Assembly: GCA_028822155.1 (NCBI GenBank) | Contig: JAPKEJ010000006.1 | Span: forward strand, 1-64,000 | DNA: 64,000 nt | Source: Porticoccaceae bacterium | GTDB lineage: Bacteria > Pseudomonadota > Gammaproteobacteria > Pseudomonadales > Porticoccaceae | Direction of reading: 5' to 3' | Shown here: piece after piece, positions 10,695 to 20,037 of the stretch | How positions within the stretch are numbered: the first letter of the stretch is position 1 | Layout: the number at the start of each line of letters is the position of its first letter | Notes under the pieces: generated by a model | Seen by the model: only the letters and a program-made list of their open reading frames with translations | Databases searched by the model: none | What the model was told of the DNA's origin: nothing | Program-made: the position numbers and the translations under genes

Positions 10695-11773
10695 TGAATA
10701 ATGCATTTGATTTACCGCGCTCCTTTACAGACCCTAATGTCTCTCGGCTATCTCTATATCTCCATGGTAACCAGGGTAAATGCTTGGTTGTTACCGACGA
10801 GAATTGGTCTCAGTTTAACTGGGCTTCTATAGGAGATCGTCAAAACCAATCATTGGAAATATTTAGTAATCGTTATGATATTGCTCAAAAAGCCATCAAA
10901 GCTGGGTTAGCCGCCGAATTTAATGATTTTGATTTTTCCGCATTAGAGCCTCATAGTTATGATGCAGTTTTATATCGAGTATCAAAAGAGAGAGCCTGCA
11001 GCCACCACGTTATTAATCAAGCCTCAAAGTTACTCAAAATGGAGGGCGAGTTAATATTAAGCGGTGAAAAAAATGACGGTATAAAGACTTATGTTAAGCA
11101 GGCTTGCATTTTATTTGGCGATCGCACGGCAGCAGAGAAACAGGGTAAGAGCTATTTAGCGACAATTACCTTGCACCAGCTCGATCAAGCCTTTTTGGAT
11201 GATAAAAACTACCCTTCAACGAGAGACAGTAAAACACTGCCGGCATTCTCTAAAATCACTAAACCGGGGATTTTCGGTTGGGATAAAATTGATCGCGGCA
11301 GCGCGTTTCTCTCAGAACATATACCGACGTTTTTAACCCGATTTGCTGAGCCGCCAAAAACCCTTCTCGATCTTGGCTGCGGCTACGGCTATTTAGCCTG
11401 TCAAGCAAGCGAGTATAGTTTTAGCCACGTAACGGCCACCGATAATAACGCGGCAGCATTACTCGCAGTAACAGAAAATTTAAAAGCTACTGATGCTGAA
11501 TATCAGGTTATTGCAGCTGATGCTGGAGATAATATTACTCAGCGCTTTGACGCTGTCTGGTGTAATCCTCCCTTTCACCAAGGCTTTGCTGTTGATGGCG
11601 ATATGTCCGATAAATTCCTTGAGGCCACAAAAAGACTGCTGACTTCATCCGGGCGCGCACTATTTGTGGTCAATACATTTATCCCTTTGGAACGCAGTGC
11701 AAAAAAATACTTCAGATCGATTGAGGTGTTAGCCAACAACGGTTCATTTAAACTAATTTCCTTAGCTAGATAA
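10694..11773 (+). CDS. rsmC: 16S rRNA (guanine-N2) methyltransferase RsmC
   Basis: RsmC methylates G1207 of 16S rRNA using S-adenosylmethionine. The N-terminal half is a degenerate methyltransferase-like domain. The C-terminal half carries the SAM motif DLGCGYGYLACQA near residue 226 and the catalytic NPPFH motif (WCNPPFHQGF) near 293. Length is 359 aa, typical for the two-domain form. It is coupled to the pseudouridine synthase by a one-base stop-start overlap, giving an rRNA modification pair. Confidence 0.92.
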
Positions 11774-11817
11774 ACATAAAAAACTATTATGAGTGATCAG
11801 CGCGTGAAGTACGGTAA

Positions 11818-12675
11818 ATGAAAACACCAAAACGATTACTACCACTGATTGAGGACGGCTTGATCGATGAGGTCATTGGTCAGTTAATGAGCGGCAAAGA
11901 GGCCACTGTTTATACAGTACGGTGCGGTGCGGAATTACGCTGCGCTAAAGTCTATAAAGAAGCGATGAAACGCAGCTTTAAAAAAGCCACACAATATGTA
12001 GAAGGACGAAAAGTTCGCAACAGCCGTCGCGCGCGCGCCATGGAAAAGGGTTCGAAGTATGGACGCAAACAGCAAGAAGAAACCTGGCAAAATGCCGAAG
12101 TGGATGCTCTCTATCTGCTAGCAAATGCGGGTGTTCGAGTACCTAAACCCTACGGCTGTTTTGATGGCGTCTTACTAATGGAACTCGTCACCGATGAAAC
12201 AGGTGCCGTGGCTCCGCGATTGAGTGATGTGTCAATGAGTGCGGAACAAGCTCTCGAAGACCACGCCTTAGTTATGCACTACGTAGTTTTAATGTTATGC
12301 GCGGGTATTGTGCACGGCGACCTATCTGAATTTAATGTCTTAGTCGATGATTACGGCCCCGTGATTATCGACCTTCCGCAGGCTGTGGACGCATCAGCAA
12401 ATAATCATGCCGAGTCTATGCTAGAGCGAGATGTGAATAACATGACTCAATACTACGGCCAGTTTGCACCAGAATTGTTGGGCTCCCAGTACGCTAAAGA
12501 AATTTGGGCTCTTTACGAAGAGGGGGAGCTAAAACCAGGCGTTGAATTAAATGGCAATTTCGCAGAAGCTACCGGGCTTTCAGATGTGGATGGAGTGCTC
12601 GAAGAAATTAAAGCCGTACTTTTCGAAGAGCAAAAACGCCAAGAACGTGAAGCAGAAGATCAAGAATCACCATAA
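11818..12675 (+). CDS. RIO1-like serine/threonine protein kinase
   Basis: This atypical kinase has 285 aa. The ATP-binding part includes GKEATVYTVRCG and the lysine in CAKVYKE. The catalytic loop is HGDLSEFNVL near residue 168, and the metal-binding DFG equivalent is IIDLPQAVDA, as in bacterial RIO kinases. Substrates are unknown in bacteria. RIO kinases act in ribosome maturation in archaea and eukaryotes, which would fit the upstream rRNA modification genes (inference). It is convergent with the FAD hydroxylase gene, 2 bp apart. Confidence 0.85.
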   Translation: MKTPKRLLPLIEDGLIDEVIGQLMSGKEATVYTVRCGAELRCAKVYKEAMKRSFKKATQYVEGRKVRNSRRARAMEKGSKYGRKQQEETWQNAEVDALYLLANAGVRVPKPYGCFDGVLLMELVTDETGAVAPRLSDVSMSAEQALEDHALVMHYVVLMLCAGIVHGDLSEFNVLVDDYGPVIIDLPQAVDASANNHAESMLERDVNNMTQYYGQFAPELLGSQYAKEIWALYEEGELKPGVELNGNFAEATGLSDVDGVLEEIKAVLFEEQKRQEREAEDQESP

Positions 12676-12677
12676 AC

Positions 12678-13898
12678 TTATAGTCCCATCGCTAACTTAA
12701 TTAGTTCGTTTTTCACGACATTGAACTTGTTTAGCCTAGACATGCCCAGACTACGTAAAAATCTGAGTGGTAATTGGTCTGCAATAAATAGTTTATTAAA
12801 AGCTTCCATGAGTGCCATCGCCGCCAGATTGTCGGGTTTTCGCCGACGTTGGTAACGAGCCAAAATAAGCTTATCTCCAATATCGTTACCTCGACTTAGT
12901 GCCCTAACAAGCTCTTCCACTAAAACCTCTACATCTGAAAATCCCATATTAACGCCCTGGCCCGCTAGGGGATGTATGGAGTGCGCCGCATCGCCTACCA
13001 GCGCAATCCTCGGCATCACATAATCAATGGCATGACGTTGTATAAGAGGAAAACTAAATCGCTTATCTATCGCTAAAATATTACCTAAACAATACTCACT
13101 AGATTTAGAAAGCTCAGCACAAAATTGCTCATCACTAAGCGTCATAAGCGACTTGGCAATCGCTGACTCTTGAGACCACACAATAGAACTCCGGTGCAAG
13201 TCACCATTATTATTTAAAGGCAACAAGGCTAGGGGGCCCTTTTGCGTGAAGCATTGCCAAGCTGTTTGTTGATTAGAGTTTTGAGTTTCAATAGTCGTGA
13301 CTATCGCCTCTTGATGATAACTCCACTCTTTGGTCTCAACTTTAAAATGCTGCCGAACTTTTGAATTGGCACCATCGGCAGCTATCAATAATGCTGCGGT
13401 CAACCATCGATCATCATCAAGCTGAACACTAATGCTTTGGTCATTATTTTGGTAATCATAGATGGTTGCTGGGCAAATAAGGTCAACATTATCCAATGTC
13501 TTGATCTGGGTAAGAAGCGTTTGAACAATTACTGAATTTTCAACGATGTGCCCAAGATTCGGCTGGTGTATCGCGTGACAATCGAAGTCTATTCTACCTG
13601 TGCTCTCAGCATCCCATACCTGCATTGCCAAATACGGACTAGCGCGCAGCTGCTCTATATTGTGCCAAACTCCGCATGATTCCAGTATCTGACGAGATCT
13701 CTCAGTTACCGCAGCAACCCGAGGATCAAACACTTTGTTATCAAACGGTTTGCCAACGGTAGATTCTATCAAGGCAATTTTTAGAGGCCTATTTTGACTA
13801 GCGCATTGCACCTGGGCCAACAGGCAGGCCGCACTGGCACCGACCATGCCGGCACCAACAATTATAACGTCATAATCTTCTCCAACTAAGTCAGTCAT
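12678..13898 (-). CDS. UbiH/UbiF/UbiI-family FAD-dependent hydroxylase
   Basis: This flavin monooxygenase of the COQ6 family is probably the C5-hydroxylase of ubiquinone synthesis (UbiI/VisC position). The N-terminal FAD motif is VIIVGAGMVGASAACLLA. The second FAD motif is GDAAHSIHPLAGQGVNMGFSD near residue 290. Length is 406 aa. It overlaps the upstream ubiH-like gene by 8 bp on the same strand, as in the Pseudomonas visC-ubiH pair. Sequence alone does not decide UbiI from UbiF. Its order next to ubiH and pepP favours UbiI. Confidence 0.85.
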   Translation of the reverse strand: MTDLVGEDYDVIIVGAGMVGASAACLLAQVQCASQNRPLKIALIESTVGKPFDNKVFDPRVAAVTERSRQILESCGVWHNIEQLRASPYLAMQVWDAESTGRIDFDCHAIHQPNLGHIVENSVIVQTLLTQIKTLDNVDLICPATIYDYQNNDQSISVQLDDDRWLTAALLIAADGANSKVRQHFKVETKEWSYHQEAIVTTIETQNSNQQTAWQCFTQKGPLALLPLNNNGDLHRSSIVWSQESAIAKSLMTLSDEQFCAELSKSSEYCLGNILAIDKRFSFPLIQRHAIDYVMPRIALVGDAAHSIHPLAGQGVNMGFSDVEVLVEELVRALSRGNDIGDKLILARYQRRRKPDNLAAMALMEAFNKLFIADQLPLRFLRSLGMSRLNKFNVVKNELIKLAMGL

Positions 13899-15177
13899 GT
13901 TTAGCCTCAGTATTTAGCATACCCATCCCGAATCTAGCGAAGCGCTGACGCAGCCCTGGTATTAGGTCCAAAGTGAGTAACCCAGAGTTTCGTCCTAGAG
14001 TGGTAAGCAACGATGAATGACCAAAGGATTTAGTTAAGCTATCGCTAAACATTAGAGTATTGCGTTGGTCACCCAACTGCTGCTGATAATATTCCTCTAA
14101 CACCTCTAAAGATCCAATAGATCGGCCGTTAATTCGCGCTCGCTGAACTGTAGACGCTAGAGTAGCAGCGTCGCGGAGAGATAGATTAAACCCCTGACCA
14201 GCAACCGGATGTAGGCTGTGGGCCGAATTTCCCATCAGTACGACGTTTTGTCGTACCTGTTCGCTCGCCAATCCTAACGACAAAGGATAGGAAACGCGCT
14301 CCCCTCCAATCTTCAATCGGCCAAGTCGATAACCGAAATTTTTCTGTAAGCTCTGGAGGAAATCAGCATTACTTGAAGCCATCAGCTGCTCAGCATTTTC
14401 AGTAGGCCGCGCCCAAACTAGAGCACTTCGATGCTGACCCTCATAGTCAGAAAGCGGCAACATCGCCATAGGTCCCTGATCGGTAAATCGCTCATAAGCG
14501 ATGCCATTATGCGCATTTTCAAGCCCGATATTGGCAATGATAGCAGTTTGATTGTAGGAAGTAGTGTCACTAAATATACCCAGTTTTTGGGCCGTCTGTG
14601 AGTCTGCTCCATCAGCAATTACCACTAACCCCGCCTTCACTAAGTGATTTTCTGATTCGCCATTAGACGTAGCGCCACGATGCAAGTCTAACTGCATGCC
14701 GGAAGATAGTGGTTTGAGTTTCGCGACCGCTGAATCCATCTGAACCTCAACACCAGAAAGGCTGAGCTGCTCAATGAGTACTGAACCCAACCAGCGGTTT
14801 TCAACTACATAACCAAGAGCCTCAACATTGGCGTCTTCCGCGGTCATGCGCGTCAAACCGCTGTGGCCTCGATCGCTAACATGAATTTGCTTTATTTCGG
14901 ACAGGTGTAACCGAAGCCTATCCCACAAGCCAACTGATTGATAAATTTTACGACTAGCCCAAGACAGCGCCGTAGATCTTGCATCAAAACTGGAGCTGTA
15001 ACTAGATTGAGTTCCTGAATGTAAGTTCATGGTCAGAGATTCAATCAGTAAAATCTTCAGTCCCGGCTGCTCAGCTAATAACAATGCCAAGCTAATACCT
15101 ACCATTCCTCCGCCGACGATAGCCACATCGAAACTGGCACATGGCCGTTCTAGTTGTTCGGTATTTTCCTGTGCCAT
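13891..15177 (-). CDS. ubiH: 2-octaprenyl-6-methoxyphenol hydroxylase UbiH
   Basis: UbiH is a flavin hydroxylase that adds a ring hydroxyl in aerobic ubiquinone synthesis. The FAD motif DVAIVGGGMVGISLALLLA is near residue 17. The second site reads MGNSAHSLHPVAGQGFNLSLRDA, the G-N-(A/S)-A form that marks UbiH against UbiI/UbiF. Length is 428 aa. It lies 10 bp from pepP on the same strand. The pepP-ubiH-ubiI order is the classical gammaproteobacterial operon. Confidence 0.9.
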   Translation of the reverse strand: MAQENTEQLERPCASFDVAIVGGGMVGISLALLLAEQPGLKILLIESLTMNLHSGTQSSYSSSFDARSTALSWASRKIYQSVGLWDRLRLHLSEIKQIHVSDRGHSGLTRMTAEDANVEALGYVVENRWLGSVLIEQLSLSGVEVQMDSAVAKLKPLSSGMQLDLHRGATSNGESENHLVKAGLVVIADGADSQTAQKLGIFSDTTSYNQTAIIANIGLENAHNGIAYERFTDQGPMAMLPLSDYEGQHRSALVWARPTENAEQLMASSNADFLQSLQKNFGYRLGRLKIGGERVSYPLSLGLASEQVRQNVVLMGNSAHSLHPVAGQGFNLSLRDAATLASTVQRARINGRSIGSLEVLEEYYQQQLGDQRNTLMFSDSLTKSFGHSSLLTTLGRNSGLLTLDLIPGLRQRFARFGMGMLNTEAKHD

Positions 15178-15187
15178 CAGCTACTCA

Positions 15188-16501
15188 TTAAGTGGCCATT
15201 AAGGCTTCAATTTGGTCTCGGGCTTTTGGTACCCCAGCACTCATGATCTCATTACCTTCTTTAGTGACTACCACATCATCCTCGATACGCACGGCGATCC
15301 CGCGCCATTTTTTATCGACGTTAGTGTTATCCGGAGAGATATAAATTCCCGGCTCAATAGTTACTACCATGCCCGGTTCATAGACGCGCCACTTATTTTC
15401 AATCTTATAATCCCCAACATCATGAACATCCATACCCAACCAATGTCCTGCTCCATGCATATAAAATTCGCGATGAGCTTCCTCCGCAATTAATTCATCA
15501 ACATCGCCTTGCAAAATACCAAGCTCTACCAGACCTTGAGTAATCGCTCGTATCGTAGCTTCATTAGCTTTATTGTACTCAATGCCTGGGCCAATCACTT
15601 TAATGGCATCTTCCTGCGCGCGTAACACAACGTCATAAATTGCCGCTTGCGCATCGCTAAACTTGCCGTTAACTGGGAACGTACGGGTGATGTCAGCTGC
15701 ATAGTCTTGATACTCACATCCGGCATCAATGAGCACCAGATCTCCGTCTTTAAGCTTATCTATGTTTTCAATATAGTGCAGTATGCAACCATTTTTACCT
15801 CCACCAACAATGCTGGTATAGGCTGGGGCTGGAGCGCCAGAAATCATAAATTCATGCTCTATTTCCGCCTGCAAATGATATTCATATAACCCTGGGCGAC
15901 TTAATTTCATTGCACGGCAATGGGCACGGGCAGATATTTCCCCGGCCTTGCGCATAACTTTAATTTCTGGGGCGCTCTTAATTAATCTCATCTCATCAAC
16001 AAAATGGTCAAGATCGACAAACTCACTAGGTGGCAGTGCACCGCTGCCCCTTTGGCTGCGAACATCATTGACCCAAGCCATGAGGTGAGCATCAAAATCA
16101 GGATCCTTGCCAATTGCATAATAAAGACGGTCTTTACCTTCCAGTAGACCCGGCAGGATGTCATCAATGTCGCTAATAGGGAAAGCATCGTTAGCACCAA
16201 AGTTAGCCACGGCTCCGCTTGGGCCCTCTCGATAACCATCCCAAGTTTCTCGCAGCGGGTCTTTGTCTCGACAGAATAAGATCACCTCTCCTTGAGGTCG
16301 GCCCGGTATTAGCGCCATAACCGACTCTGGTTCAGGAAACCCAGAAAGGTAGGAAAGGGTTACGTTCTGTTTATATGGGTAGTGCGTATCTCTCGAGCGA
16401 ACTTTCTCAGGCGCCGACGCTATAATCGCAATGCTATTACTCTGCATTAGCGACATTAAGTCTTTTCTCCGAGCTGCATATTCTTTATTAGTAATCGTCA
16501 T
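15188..16501 (-). CDS. pepP: Xaa-Pro aminopeptidase P
   Basis: PepP removes N-terminal residues that precede proline. The C-terminal pita-bread domain shows all metal ligands: two aspartates in VLIDAGCEY..YAADITRTFPV, the histidine in HGAGHWLGMDVHD, and glutamates in TIEPGIY and AVRIEDDV. The N-terminal creatinase-like domain is complete. Length is 437 aa. It is the second gene of the ygfB-pepP-ubiH-ubiI group, 34 bp after the UPF0149 gene. Confidence 0.96.
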   Translation of the reverse strand: MTITNKEYAARRKDLMSLMQSNSIAIIASAPEKVRSRDTHYPYKQNVTLSYLSGFPEPESVMALIPGRPQGEVILFCRDKDPLRETWDGYREGPSGAVANFGANDAFPISDIDDILPGLLEGKDRLYYAIGKDPDFDAHLMAWVNDVRSQRGSGALPPSEFVDLDHFVDEMRLIKSAPEIKVMRKAGEISARAHCRAMKLSRPGLYEYHLQAEIEHEFMISGAPAPAYTSIVGGGKNGCILHYIENIDKLKDGDLVLIDAGCEYQDYAADITRTFPVNGKFSDAQAAIYDVVLRAQEDAIKVIGPGIEYNKANEATIRAITQGLVELGILQGDVDELIAEEAHREFYMHGAGHWLGMDVHDVGDYKIENKWRVYEPGMVVTIEPGIYISPDNTNVDKKWRGIAVRIEDDVVVTKEGNEIMSAGVPKARDQIEALMAT

Positions 16502-16535
16502 ATAGGCTACCTGCGCTGTTTTTTATATTGCTAAG

Positions 16536-17081
16536 TTAATGGATAGTAGGCTCAAGGTCAGCCTTCAGTTCAGGATGCAAGTCGGTGAAAATGACCTGAA
16601 CAGCTATACGTATATATTCAACTAATTCGGTGTAATCGCGCTCACCTTCATCCTCAGCTTCAAAATCCACCGAAATTTGTCCAATGGCAGCAAGATCATC
16701 TAAGGCTTCTTTACCTTCATCTGTAATTTCAAAGTTACTTTCCATGCCTTCAGCCAATCCAGAAATATAATTACTAGCCCATTCCCCAACAGCACTCAAA
16801 CGCTCGCCCAGAGGTAATTCATCTTCAGGCAGCAAAGGCTGAAAGAGAAATGAGACATCTTCTAAATTACTTAAAGATGATTCAAAAAAATCTCGCAGTG
16901 CTGGCTCTGCTGCTTCACACTGCTCATCAGAAAGGGTAAGCCAGTCGGACGACGTCTCAATTAAATTTTCAATATCCACCGCCCCACAGGTCAAGCGCCC
17001 GCAGAGAAAGCCATGAAAGGCAGAAGGACTCGCTGTTATTTTAACGGCATAAAACAAGTCTTCAAGCTGATCAAACGTCAC
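16536..17081 (-). CDS. UPF0149 (YgfB/YecA-like) family protein
   Basis: This acidic 181-aa protein has the family motif AFHGFLCGRLTCG near residues 22-34. It also has the conserved stretch around LGERLSAVGEWASNYISGLAEG. Its position before pepP is that of ygfB. YgfB has been linked to gene regulation in Pseudomonas, but the family as a whole lacks a firm biochemical role. The start is GTG with AGGGG about 8 bases upstream. It is divergent from the short TIGR02449 gene. Confidence 0.88.
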   Translation of the reverse strand: MTFDQLEDLFYAVKITASPSAFHGFLCGRLTCGAVDIENLIETSSDWLTLSDEQCEAAEPALRDFFESSLSNLEDVSFLFQPLLPEDELPLGERLSAVGEWASNYISGLAEGMESNFEITDEGKEALDDLAAIGQISVDFEAEDEGERDYTELVEYIRIAVQVIFTDLHPELKADLEPTIH

Positions 17082-17242
17082 ATCAATACCCCTTTAGTTT
17101 AGCCTTGCATTCTAACATTCTTAGTATAAGGGTGCATCTGCGTTTCGTATAATCTTATCATCTTGTAATTGACCATCCCCCTGACAATGCCTATAGTTAT
17201 ACGGTTTTAGTCCCCTTTCTTTGCCGCGGTAAGTTTTCAGCC

Positions 17243-17446
17243 ATGACCGATAATGATAATTTTGAACAAAATCTAGACCGTTTGATCGAGCTCTGCCAGC
17301 AACTCAAGCGAGACAACCAAGCGTTGCGCAATCGCGAAGTTGGTTTACTTGGGGAGCGCAGCCAACTTATGAAAAAAAATGAGATGGCGAAGCAAAAAGT
17401 TGAGACTATGATTAATCGCTTACAAGCCTTAAGTGCAGAGCAATGA
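17243..17446 (+). CDS. TIGR02449-family short coiled-coil protein
   Basis: This 67-aa protein is predicted to be almost entirely coiled coil (NLDRLIELCQQLKRDNQALRN). It has charged heptads and no membrane segment. It is always found before zapA in this kind of neighbourhood. Its stop overlaps the zapA start (ATGA), which implies coupling. A ZapB-like partner role in Z-ring organisation is an attractive but unproven inference. Confidence 0.8.
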   Translation: MTDNDNFEQNLDRLIELCQQLKRDNQALRNREVGLLGERSQLMKKNEMAKQKVETMINRLQALSAEQ

Positions 17447-17742
17447 TGGCAAATATTTCATTAAAAATTCGTATTCTTGACAAAGAATATCAAGTTAATT
17501 GTGCTCCCGAAGAGCGCGAAGGGCTTGAGTACTCCGCCAGAATGTTAAATGAAAAAATGGAAGAGATTCGACAAGGTTCCCAAATTATTGGCTTAGAGCG
17601 TATCGCCGTTATGGCTGCACTTAACCTGGCTCATGACTTAATTCGAACCGAGAACGCCGCGCAGAAAAATACAGAGGCATCTGGAGTCTTAAACTCGATG
17701 AACTCCAAATTAAACTCTGTCCTCTCCGATTTGACTAATTGA
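17443..17742 (+). CDS. zapA: Cell division protein ZapA
   Basis: ZapA binds FtsZ and bundles protofilaments at the division site. The N-terminal beta-strand part (ISLKIRILDKEYQVNC) and the following EREGLEYSARMLNEKM helix are typical. The remainder forms the long dimerisation helix, for a length of 99 aa. Two consecutive ATG codons are possible starts. It is followed by the 6S RNA gene, as in most gammaproteobacteria. Confidence 0.93.
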   Translation: MMANISLKIRILDKEYQVNCAPEEREGLEYSARMLNEKMEEIRQGSQIIGLERIAVMAALNLAHDLIRTENAAQKNTEASGVLNSMNSKLNSVLSDLTN

Positions 17743-17840
17743 TCGAACAACACCGCTAATGCAACCACCTGCGTAGTAAAAAAAGTTATTAATCTCTATT
17801 GTTGCCGCTATTTTTAACGGATGCTCTGTTATAATGGTGG

Positions 17841-18010
17841 TGCCTGAGGTGTTTGCCAGCCAAGAAGTCCCTGAGCCGATAATTATTATCCGGCTTCTTT
17901 CTGTCAACATTGTTGTGCAATTCCGTGCGTCGGAAAGCCTGATATGTTGCGAAAGTCGCCAACTTGAACTCTTCGGTTCAAGGCCACGTTGGCAGCGGCA
18001 CCCTGGGGTT
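17841..18010 (+). ncRNA. ssrS: 6S RNA
   Basis: 6S RNA binds the sigma-70 RNA polymerase holoenzyme and mimics an open promoter. The 5' part holds CCCTGAGCCGATA, matching the E. coli RNA. The 3' part holds ACTTGAACTCTTCGGTTCAAGG followed by GGCAGCGGCA. The ends pair (CCTGAGGTG near 17843 with CACCCTGGGG at 18000-18008). A TATAAT -10 lies at 17830-17835. Position between zapA and the 5-formyl-THF cyclo-ligase gene is canonical. The ends are estimated to within about 5 bases. Confidence 0.92.
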
Positions 18011-18030
18011 TTATTATAGGTAGAAAGAAA

Positions 18031-18621
18031 ATGGATAGTGGCGAAATTCGAAGCCAGTTACGTTCCAAGCGACGGTCGCTGACAGACCAACAGCAGCAGT
18101 TTGCCGCACAGCATATGTCATCCCTAATGCAAAGAGAGTCACCTTTTACCTCTGGCACACGTATTGGCGTATACCTTGCTAATGATGGCGAAATAGATCC
18201 TTCACTGCTTGTGTCCAAGGTCAGATCGGCAGGTTGCTACTGTTTTTTACCCGTTATAGATCCCCGCGGCACTAATTGCCTCTACTTTGCGCGGTACGAT
18301 TCCGATACTGAATTAGCGACTAATCGTTATGGTATTTTGGAGCCGGTAGCGAAGCAATCAACTATGCTTTCGGCCAAAGATCTTGATATCTTATTGATGC
18401 CTCTAGTGGCCTTTGATCGAGAAGGTACGAGGATGGGTATGGGGGGTGGGTTTTACGATCGCTCACTGTCATTTATGGCGGAATCAGTCCATACAAAACC
18501 CATATTGATTGGCTTAGCTCATAGTTGTCAAGAAACGCCCCATCTTATCCGCCAGCATTGGGATATTCCACTACATCTGATAGCCACTGAAAAAGAGATA
18601 GTATGCGTAAAACAAAAATAA
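18031..18621 (+). CDS. 5-formyltetrahydrofolate cyclo-ligase
   Basis: This enzyme converts 5-formyl-THF to 5,10-methenyl-THF with ATP. N-terminal basic residues (IRSQLRSKRRSLT) and the C-terminal motif RMGMGGGFYDRSL are diagnostic. I start at ATG 18031, because the ORF-track start at 17989 lies inside the 6S RNA. That gives 196 aa, the usual size. It is the YgfA position downstream of ssrS. Its 3' end overlaps the pyk start by 19 bp. Confidence 0.93.
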   Translation: MDSGEIRSQLRSKRRSLTDQQQQFAAQHMSSLMQRESPFTSGTRIGVYLANDGEIDPSLLVSKVRSAGCYCFLPVIDPRGTNCLYFARYDSDTELATNRYGILEPVAKQSTMLSAKDLDILLMPLVAFDREGTRMGMGGGFYDRSLSFMAESVHTKPILIGLAHSCQETPHLIRQHWDIPLHLIATEKEIVCVKQK

Positions 18622-20012
18622 TTTGCACGATTGGGCCGGTCACTGAATCCATAGAAATGTTGGAGAAACTGGCCTCAGCAGGAATGAATATAGCACGGCT
18701 AAACATGTCTCATGGTGATCATGAGTCTCACGCTAAAATCATACGATCTATCCAGACGCTCAACAAGAAATTAGATCATCCAGTGGCTATTTTACTTGAT
18801 ACTCAGGGGCCTGAAATTCGTACAGGAGACATGGCTGACGATTTACATCTTAATGAAGGTGACACCATCTCTATCGTTGCTCGTGGCGCAGAGAACGTGG
18901 AAGAATCTTCTATCCACATAAATTATGATGATCTTATTAATGATGTAGATATTGGTGACACCATCACTGTAGATAACGGTCTTATCAACCTTGAAGTTCT
19001 GGCAAAGCAAGATCGCGTGATGCAGGTTAAAGTGATTGATGGCGGTCTGTTAAAAAGTAAGCGTCACGTTAACTTACCGGGGATCAGAGTTAATTTGCCC
19101 GCCATCACTGAAAAAGACCGCCGTGATATCGAATTTGGCACAGAGCAAGGCGTCGATTTTATCGCCCTTTCCTTTGTACGAGAGGCCGCTGATATTCACC
19201 AATTGCGAGAATTACTAGGCGAGAGATCTGAGAAAATTAAGATTATCGCTAAGTTAGAAGATCAAGAAGCAATTACCAATATGGTCGAGATTATTGAGGC
19301 TGCTGACGGCATTATGGTGGCTCGGGGTGACTTGGGTGTTGAGATTCCGTTAGAGGTTTTGCCACGCGTTCAACGGCGTATCATTCGTACCTGCGCAGAG
19401 ATGGGAAAACGAGTTATCGTGGCAACCCATATGCTGGAGTCGATGATTCAAAATCCCATACCAACTCGTGCCGAAGTAACTGATGTAGCTAATGCTGTCT
19501 ATGAAGAAGCCGATGCAATTATGCTGTCAGGCGAAACCACTGTTGGAAAGTATCCAGTTAAGTGCGTTGAGATTCTCGATCGAATTGCCAGATCCACTGA
19601 AAGCAGCCGTGGACTGCTGTTTACAGACAATTTGATTATCGACAACGATAAGCAGCAGATCGCCAAAGCGGCTGTTACTTTGGCTGAATCTATCTCTGCC
19701 AAGGCCATTATTGTGCCCACTCGCCGAGGCCGAATGGCGAATCGGGTGACAAACTGCCACCCCCAGAAATCTATAATTTGTGCATTTACTGACAATAGCC
19801 TAACAATGCGCCAACTGATGTTGAATCGAAATGTCTTGAGCTATCAGATTACATTTAGTGAGGATCCTGAAAAAACTCTCGCAGCGGCGGCGGCAATAAT
19901 GCTTCAGCGAAATGATTTTTCTGCAGATGATCCTGTCGTGGTTATTTCAGATGCATTGGCTGGATCAGGCTTTGAGGCAATTCAGATACGTAAAATTTCT
20001 GACCTACTTTGA
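18603..20012 (+). CDS. pyk: Pyruvate kinase
   Basis: Pyruvate kinase makes ATP and pyruvate from phosphoenolpyruvate. The N-terminus MRKTKIICTIGP is canonical. The substrate-site motif IIAKLEDQEAI carries the catalytic lysine, and the metal-binding segment MVARGDLGVEIP follows. The C-terminal allosteric domain is intact, for a length of 469 aa. The start lies inside the cyclo-ligase ORF. The N-terminal match leaves little doubt, so the two genes overlap by 19 bp. Confidence 0.96.
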   Translation: MRKTKIICTIGPVTESIEMLEKLASAGMNIARLNMSHGDHESHAKIIRSIQTLNKKLDHPVAILLDTQGPEIRTGDMADDLHLNEGDTISIVARGAENVEESSIHINYDDLINDVDIGDTITVDNGLINLEVLAKQDRVMQVKVIDGGLLKSKRHVNLPGIRVNLPAITEKDRRDIEFGTEQGVDFIALSFVREAADIHQLRELLGERSEKIKIIAKLEDQEAITNMVEIIEAADGIMVARGDLGVEIPLEVLPRVQRRIIRTCAEMGKRVIVATHMLESMIQNPIPTRAEVTDVANAVYEEADAIMLSGETTVGKYPVKCVEILDRIARSTESSRGLLFTDNLIIDNDKQQIAKAAVTLAESISAKAIIVPTRRGRMANRVTNCHPQKSIICAFTDNSLTMRQLMLNRNVLSYQITFSEDPEKTLAAAAAIMLQRNDFSADDPVVVISDALAGSGFEAIQIRKISDLL

Positions 20013-20037
20013 CCTAGATTAAGTTCGATGATAGCCG

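Noticed and set aside
17834-18218. ORFs 17834-18019 (+) and 17904-18218 (-), and the long N-terminus of the cyclo-ligase ORF from 17989
   Set aside because: They overlap the 6S RNA gene. The conserved CCCTGAGCCGATA and the paired 3' end explain the sequence better, and the cyclo-ligase family starts at 18031.
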